Part shown: one piece after another, positions 58,157 through 64,000 of the stretch | Numbering within the stretch: the stretch's first letter is position 1 | How the letters are laid out: each line of letters begins with the position of its first letter | Assembly (NCBI GenBank): GCA_003194525.1 | Contig: NBIV01000071.1 | Location: 185,993-249,992, forward strand | DNA from: Gracilariopsis chorda | Lineage: Eukaryota > Rhodophyta > Florideophyceae > Gracilariales > Gracilariaceae | Reading direction: 5' to 3' | Length of the DNA: 64,000 nucleotides | The notes under the pieces: model-generated | Databases searched by the model: none | Told to the model about the DNA's origin: nothing | Seen by the model: only the letters and a program-made list of their open reading frames with translations | Translations under genes and position numbers: made by a program

Positions 58157-60139
58157 TAGAAGCACCTTTTCTGAATGACTGATCAGAAGTGGCATCGTCA
58201 GAAATTCCCTCGTCAAGCAGTGCTTTGTCAAGTCGATCTATTTCTTTACGCACGAGGTCTTCCGTGGCTCCGAGATTGACAATCAAGCGACGGCAATCTA
58301 CTAGTTCATCCCAAAACTCTAGCCCTTCAAAAATCTCCATGGATGATCTAACCAAACCATTACTGCCGAATGGAATTGCCAGTTCCTTCTTCACTCCCCT
58401 CTGCGGTGACAAAGACAAGCCATATACGAACATGTTTCGTTCTGCTGCGGCAGAATACCTGAGGTTCTTGTCTAGTGATTCAAGACGATTGTCGAAAACC
58501 GTCCATTCTCCTCCATCTCATGCACGCACCTCTCTAGAAAGCGTTCACGTTCCTTTAAAAGCCCGACGCAAAGCATCAGTGCTCATAGTTGAAGTACGTT
58601 GCTTGTTCCGTACGGACCTTTTGCTCCTTCTATAACCAAGCTGACAAATGGTGACATCTCCTCCTTCGTTAAAACGTGCAAGGCGTTTCTAGCTCTGATA
58701 AAACTTGCATGAAAAAGCGCTAAAGCCTGTTGCAAGGGAGTGAGGCTTTTCATTTCAGCTCCAATAGTTTCTGGATTCGCTAACTCTTCATCATTATCAT
58801 GAATCTCAATTTTCTCACTGATGGTCTGACTCAGAATCCCGTCGCTGCTCTTCAATTTCACAAAACCAAGAACGTCTTCATTGCAAACTTGAATATCTTT
58901 GGAGAGTGGAAGCACAATGGTAATCGACCAGATAGCTTTGCAATTGGCCCTATTCTCCGATCTTTCTACATTCGCAGGGAACTTTACGCAAAACGCACTT
59001 TTCTTCATTCCACCCACAAACGAATCCGAACGGTCATTCATGACAAAGGCTCTCGAGATGAGCTGAGCTGTAGGTTTGCTTTGATGCTTGGTACGAACTC
59101 CCATATCTTCAATGAGCCGAAATGTTACACGGTAAAGTCTTCCAGCGTTCTTTAGGCTTGCAAGCACACCATCTCTGTCGTAAAACAACCTCTGCAAATA
59201 TGCCAGCTCAACGTACGAAATAGCCGCTAGCTGTCTATCGTGCGCTTTATCTTCACTTTGCACATGTCAAAAGTCCTCATCCTCATCAGCAATGGTATCA
59301 CTTCCTTCGGCGACTGGTGCTGGTAATAGATCAAAATCGTCTGCTTCATCTTCTTCTTCTTTAGTGATCTGATGGTGGCGATTGGTGTCTTCAATCGGTT
59401 GTTCGGAACTGTAACCCATATCTGCAAGGTGCGTTCCGAGAAATCTACAGTACATTCGAAACAGGGTTTATTGCATAGTGGGCGTCGGGTTTGCAAGAAA
59501 AGATTGGTGAGCAAGAAGAATCCTAGCACCCCACCATGGTGCAAGAGCAGCACCACATGCAAACATTTGGTGATCGTGCTCAACTAATATGAAGCGGGCA
59601 GCACGTAGCCAATGAAGACAATGTGCCCGAATAGCAACCTCTTCTCCGTCTAAAACAAGAAAGAAAGAAGGGCTCTCACTCTGTGCAGCGCATGAAGTCC
59701 TAGAAATAGATCCCACCGAAGTCTCTCGCACAAACGCCTGAAGCAAAGCAAAGCCCGCCAAATACGCAGCAATCACGGAGTGAACATCTCCATTCGCGCC
59801 ATCAATCAACGTGCGTTTCAAACCATCACTGATCATGGTTAGCTGAGCTGCGCTCTGAGTACACTCGGCGTTAATAGCAACAGAAAAATCTTCATACACG
59901 TCGTCAGATTATTCAAGCGTGATTCGAGACAGAAACAGATCATAATGAACGGTGATCACAACTGCAGCGTGGGGTCGAATGGTATGAAGCGTGTCAATAT
60001 CTCTTGTCAAAGCTCGCGTACAAAGGCTGCAAGCGACACATTGGTGCAGATGGGAAGAGGAGCCATATGGACCACGGCGATGACTCCTGTGATGCTGCTG
60101 CCTAAGGCACAGTAGTGGCAAGGGCACGTCCGGCGTCAT
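58157..60139 (-). pseudogene. TTC27: TTC27-like tetratricopeptide gene, N-terminal and middle piece
   Basis: TTC27-type proteins are conserved tetratricopeptide proteins. Matching blocks in order include FFLVLDGEEVAIRAHCLHWL, APWWGARILLAHQSFL, MGVRTKHQSKPTAQLISRAF, LTPLQQALALFHASF with LTKEEMSPFV, ALMLCVGLLKERERFLERCV, and then ELAIPFGSNGLVRSSMEIFE with LEFWDELVDC. The first part keeps one frame but carries stops at 59909, 59468, 59264 and 58583. A frameshift near 58490 shifts the last blocks. Element 3 is inserted at 58157 and the C-terminal piece lies beyond it. I see no introns. Decay includes several nonsense mutations besides the insertion. Confidence 0.8.
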
Positions 60140-60719
60140 GGACCAGAACCCGTGACCTAGTTGACGTATGAGGATACAAGCGAAGGCGTAGATAAAAGCA
60201 GCTCACACATGGCGTATCGATATGTCACCGAGCGTACGAGACACGCAGCAGCGTCAGGACGCTGTCGCAGGCCCTTCAAAATCCTTTGACAAAGCAGACT
60301 CTGCTTACCAGAGTGCACCTCACGTAAGGTGCTCAGATCAACCTGCAACTACAGTCAGCGAAAACCATCATGCCCGGAATGCGTCTTGCAAAGCAGAGAC
60401 GTAAATTTGGGAAGTCCGTGACTAGAAATTATTTGAGTTTGACAACTAAAGCAAAAACTTGGCAAATATTTGCAGTTTTTGAGTAGGTTTTTACTTCACG
60501 TTGGCAGCTTCATGTGATGCCTGTTTCCTTGCATTGCAAGCAATGTAGCTTTCGTGTCAGTGCCGTTTTTGATGAATACAGTCAATGGGGTTGCAGAAAT
60601 TGTGTCTACTTTGCTACTTTTTGGCCAAAAGTTTGACAAAAAGGACGTGGACATTGTCACGGAAAACCTTTTTACACAGGTCCGTGACGTCTCCCGAGCG
60701 GAAAACATTTTTGGAATAT

Positions 60720-61092
60720 GAGTTTCGCGGGGTCCAACGTAGATTCTTCTCTCAGACAATGGCGAGCAATTTGTTATGTCCTTCTTACACGACGTATGCA
60801 GAATACTGGGCGTCAGGAACGTGTTGAACACGACTTACCATCCTCCGTCTAACGGACACGTAGAGTAGTACAACCCCACAATCTTAGCCGCACTAGAGCA
60901 CTACATTGCAGACCATCCAAAAGACTGGGACCTATATACAGATACAATTTGTTATGCATACAATATGCAAATACATTCAACAGCCACATTGGCACCATTT
61001 GAGCTGGTACTATCACAGCACTCGCTGACATTGCCGATAGAGATTGATTCGCAGGCTAATGAAAATGAGGAGGAGCTTAGAGGCGTTCCATG
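60720..61092 (+). pseudogene. fragment of a Ty3/gypsy integrase
   Basis: Readable blocks are ILLSDNGEQFVMSFLHDVCR, NTTYHPPSNGHVE (with a stop just after), LAALEHYIADHPKDWDLY and STATLAPFELVLS. They are the second half of an integrase core, covering the second catalytic aspartate and the glutamate. This is the half missing from the old gypsy relic at 44.2-47.3 kb and of the same general type, but the two pieces lie 13 kb apart. Sequence to its left (60480-60720) is not clearly alignable. Confidence 0.65.
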
Positions 61093-61348
61093 AGTTGACG
61101 AAACTCTGAACTCGAAATCACAGCCGAATTTAACTGTCAGCTTCTTGAACAGTAATGGTCCTGGTCAACGACGCCTGTATATCAAACTGATGAGGTTGCA
61201 GAGAGCATGCAACTCTGTTGGCTTCACGTCGTCACCACTTGCGGCGACTACAAACCTCACACTCCCTTGGCCTTATCTACATTTTCCATACCATACGGCT
61301 GCTTGCTTCCTCTACAGCAAATGCTGCGACCTATAACGCTTTATCTGG

Positions 61349-62395
61349 ATGTACTCCAGTCCCGCCAAACACTCTATGACACCATCAAGGGCCGTCGTAG
61401 ACGACGACAACATGAACATATCAAAAGTTTTGTACTTTTGTATCTCTTACACTTATGGGATGCGGAGCATTCTAGTAGGAGCATCCGAACAGTCATTTGT
61501 CGTCCACCATTTTCCCCAGTTCAAACACATTGGAAGCATTTCCGACTTCGCTTTCAAGAGAATGTACCGCGTCTCAAAGTTTCAGTTCACGCTACTTTCG
61601 TCGAGTTTGCGTCAGCAATTGCAAAGAAAGCAACGCAAAAATTGTCATGTATCTGCTGCAGTAAGCATCGAAGTGATGCTTTTTCGTCACTCTACGAATC
61701 CTGGCCGGAGGAAGCTATTTCGACATTGGATGGCCGTACGGCATAGGAACTACAACTCTTTATTCCTTATTTCAGGAATCACTGTTCGCTCTCAAGAACT
61801 GTCTAAACTCCAATACGCTTCCCACAATCCAAAAGAGAATGCAAAGTGAATGCTAACATGTTTTGCAAACTGCAAAATAGTCCTCTTTGTGGCATTATTG
61901 CAGCGTTAGATGGAATTGCCATCGAAGTTCAGAAACCTCGTCTATGTGACGCTCCTGATCCACGCAAGTTCTACAATCGAAAAGGATTTTTTGCTTTATG
62001 CGTACAGGCCGCCGTACAGGGAGACTATCGGTTTTGCTTTGTTTCATCCACGCATTCTGGAGGCACTCATGATGCGACAGCTTTTTCCGCAACGAAACTT
62101 TACCAACTGCTGAAAGGTTGTACTCTGCCGGACTGGGCCGCAGTCGTCGCTGATGATGCGTACAGCAACGAGGGTAGAGTGCTTTCACCGTACGCTGGAA
62201 AGCGGTTGACGCAGAAGGAAGACACTATTTAACGCGTACCATTCCTCTTGTCACATAATAGTGGAACAGGCTTTCGGTATGCTTGTCAGCAGATTCGGTA
62301 TCTTTTGGTCTGCAGTAAGGTATCCCTTGTGAAAAGTACCTCTGATCATCTTAGTGACTTGCCAGCTGCATAATTTTCATTATTGATAATGCAGA
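61349..62395 (+). pseudogene. Harbinger-type transposase, frameshifted
   Basis: The first frame (61349-61849) contains FAFKRMYRVSKFQFTLLSSS, the typical region before the Harbinger catalytic domain. The second (61846-62232) holds the DDE_4 core: IIAALDGIAIEVQKP with the first aspartate, then FYNRKGFFALCVQAAV, FVSSTHSGGTHDATAF and VVADDAY with the second. A further shift near 62225 leads to IVEQAFGMLVSRFGIFW, carrying the final glutamate. All three catalytic acids are thus present, spread over three frames. Terminal repeats and a 3-bp target duplicate were not found. Confidence 0.75.
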
Positions 62396-62399
62396 TGAT

Positions 62400-63280
62400 A
62401 CTCTGTTTGAATAGATCCCAAGCACGAAGAAACCATGTACACAGGTTTCCCGGCTGTCAAATTTTCAAGACGCGCTTCACATGGAACGTGACAGCTTGAG
62501 GTCCTGAAATCGGTCTCGTCAATCTTCAACGCTTCGCGAGAATGTCGCTGAACAACTGCACACAGAATGGGGTTCTTACGACGAAGAATCGGCGGGAGAG
62601 CAGCGTGCAAAGGAGACATAAGCGCACTTTCAATCTGCACGACAGCAGAGTGATGCTGCTCAAACCATGCACGTTATGAACTCCTCCGGTCGCGCAGTAC
62701 GCGCCGCTCTTAAGTACATGGACGCTCTTGTCGCAGCTCTGCTGGTTGTGACAGACGATATATCGCTTGATCTGGGAGAAATTAAAACTACCAGTGAAAG
62801 GCAGTGCCGGTGGGCATAATGGGCTGAAGAGTACACAACCAATGTGTTGGCGGTAATGAACTCACGCTAGGCTACGAATTGCGTTGGTTCTCCGAGTGTA
62901 GAGCAGAAGATTGGGCCGAAATTCGTTCTTGGATCCATTTCGCAATTAGAGAAGCAGGTTTTGGAAAAAGTGGAATGGGATGTGATGGAAGCCGTTGACT
63001 ACGGGGTAGACGAAACCAAGCATCGAAAAAGGTTCAGACTCAGATTGCGGTGGCCAAGCAAGGGAGACGAAATCATTGCTGACAACGAGTGGTTTTTGTC
63101 ACTGCTTGAGTGGACATGTGTTCTTATTCAACGTTAAAACTGAAGGGGGACGCTCTAAATCAATACTTGAAGCGTTAATGTGTCAGCGACATAAACTCTT
63201 CAGAGACAAGGATAAAAAGAAACGCGGGTTAAAGGAATTGTACCAGCGCTTCAAGAATTGTTCTTCTTGGCATGGTTGAA
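62400..63280. other. stretch without a recognised gene
   Basis: It probably contains the end of the Harbinger relic. Around 62900-63130 a plus-strand frame reads coherently for about 75 codons (including FRLRLRWPSKGDEIIADNEW) but has no ATG and no recognised family. Confidence 0.35.
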
Positions 63281-63286
63281 ATGAAT

Positions 63287-64000
<714 letters not shown>

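Overview
The window is nuclear DNA of a eukaryote, poor in genes and rich in transposons. The few host genes are short, with no introns seen. One vWA gene has a TATA box, two have an AATAAA signal, and at least two encode N-terminal signal peptides. The reverse transcriptases of the three full-length LTR elements carry a WLDDF active-site box and a C-terminal chromodomain. I associate such elements with oomycetes and red algae, but the sequence does not settle the organism. No rRNA, CRISPR array or intact tRNA was seen.

Layout. At 0-5 kb is mostly unassigned DNA with one possible small secreted protein, a G-rich minisatellite, a tRNA-derived sequence and an old LTR fragment. At 5.3-9.7 kb is a family of small secreted von Willebrand A (vWA) proteins: two intact genes and one relic. 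LTR element 1 (9674-15108, target duplication CAAAT) sits in or beside the relic. At 16.56-17.5 kb is an unusual run of short GC-clamped hairpins, followed by a broken pogo-like DNA transposon (17.6-19.84 kb). From 20 to 33 kb the DNA is AT-richer and holds decayed Ty1/copia relics on both strands plus a local direct repeat.

From 36.5 to 47.3 kb an old Ty3/gypsy element (gag at 36.5-38.8, pol at 44.2-47.3) is split by LTR element 2 (38766-44193, target duplication AACGC). A hAT transposase relic (47.8-49.9 kb) and the RNase H end of a LINE (50.9-51.8 kb) follow. At 52-60 kb a TTC27-type tetratricopeptide gene on the minus strand is split by LTR element 3 (52854-58156, target duplication TAGAA) and also carries nonsense mutations. 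The right end holds an integrase fragment, a Harbinger transposase relic and a galactose-1-phosphate uridylyltransferase gene with one nonsense codon and one frameshift, running off the edge.

The three LTR elements are young, with only 2-3 differences between their paired LTRs, yet none has an intact coding region. The only genes that look functional are the two vWA genes. The most unusual feature is the hairpin array at 16.56-17.5 kb, which no feature I know explains.
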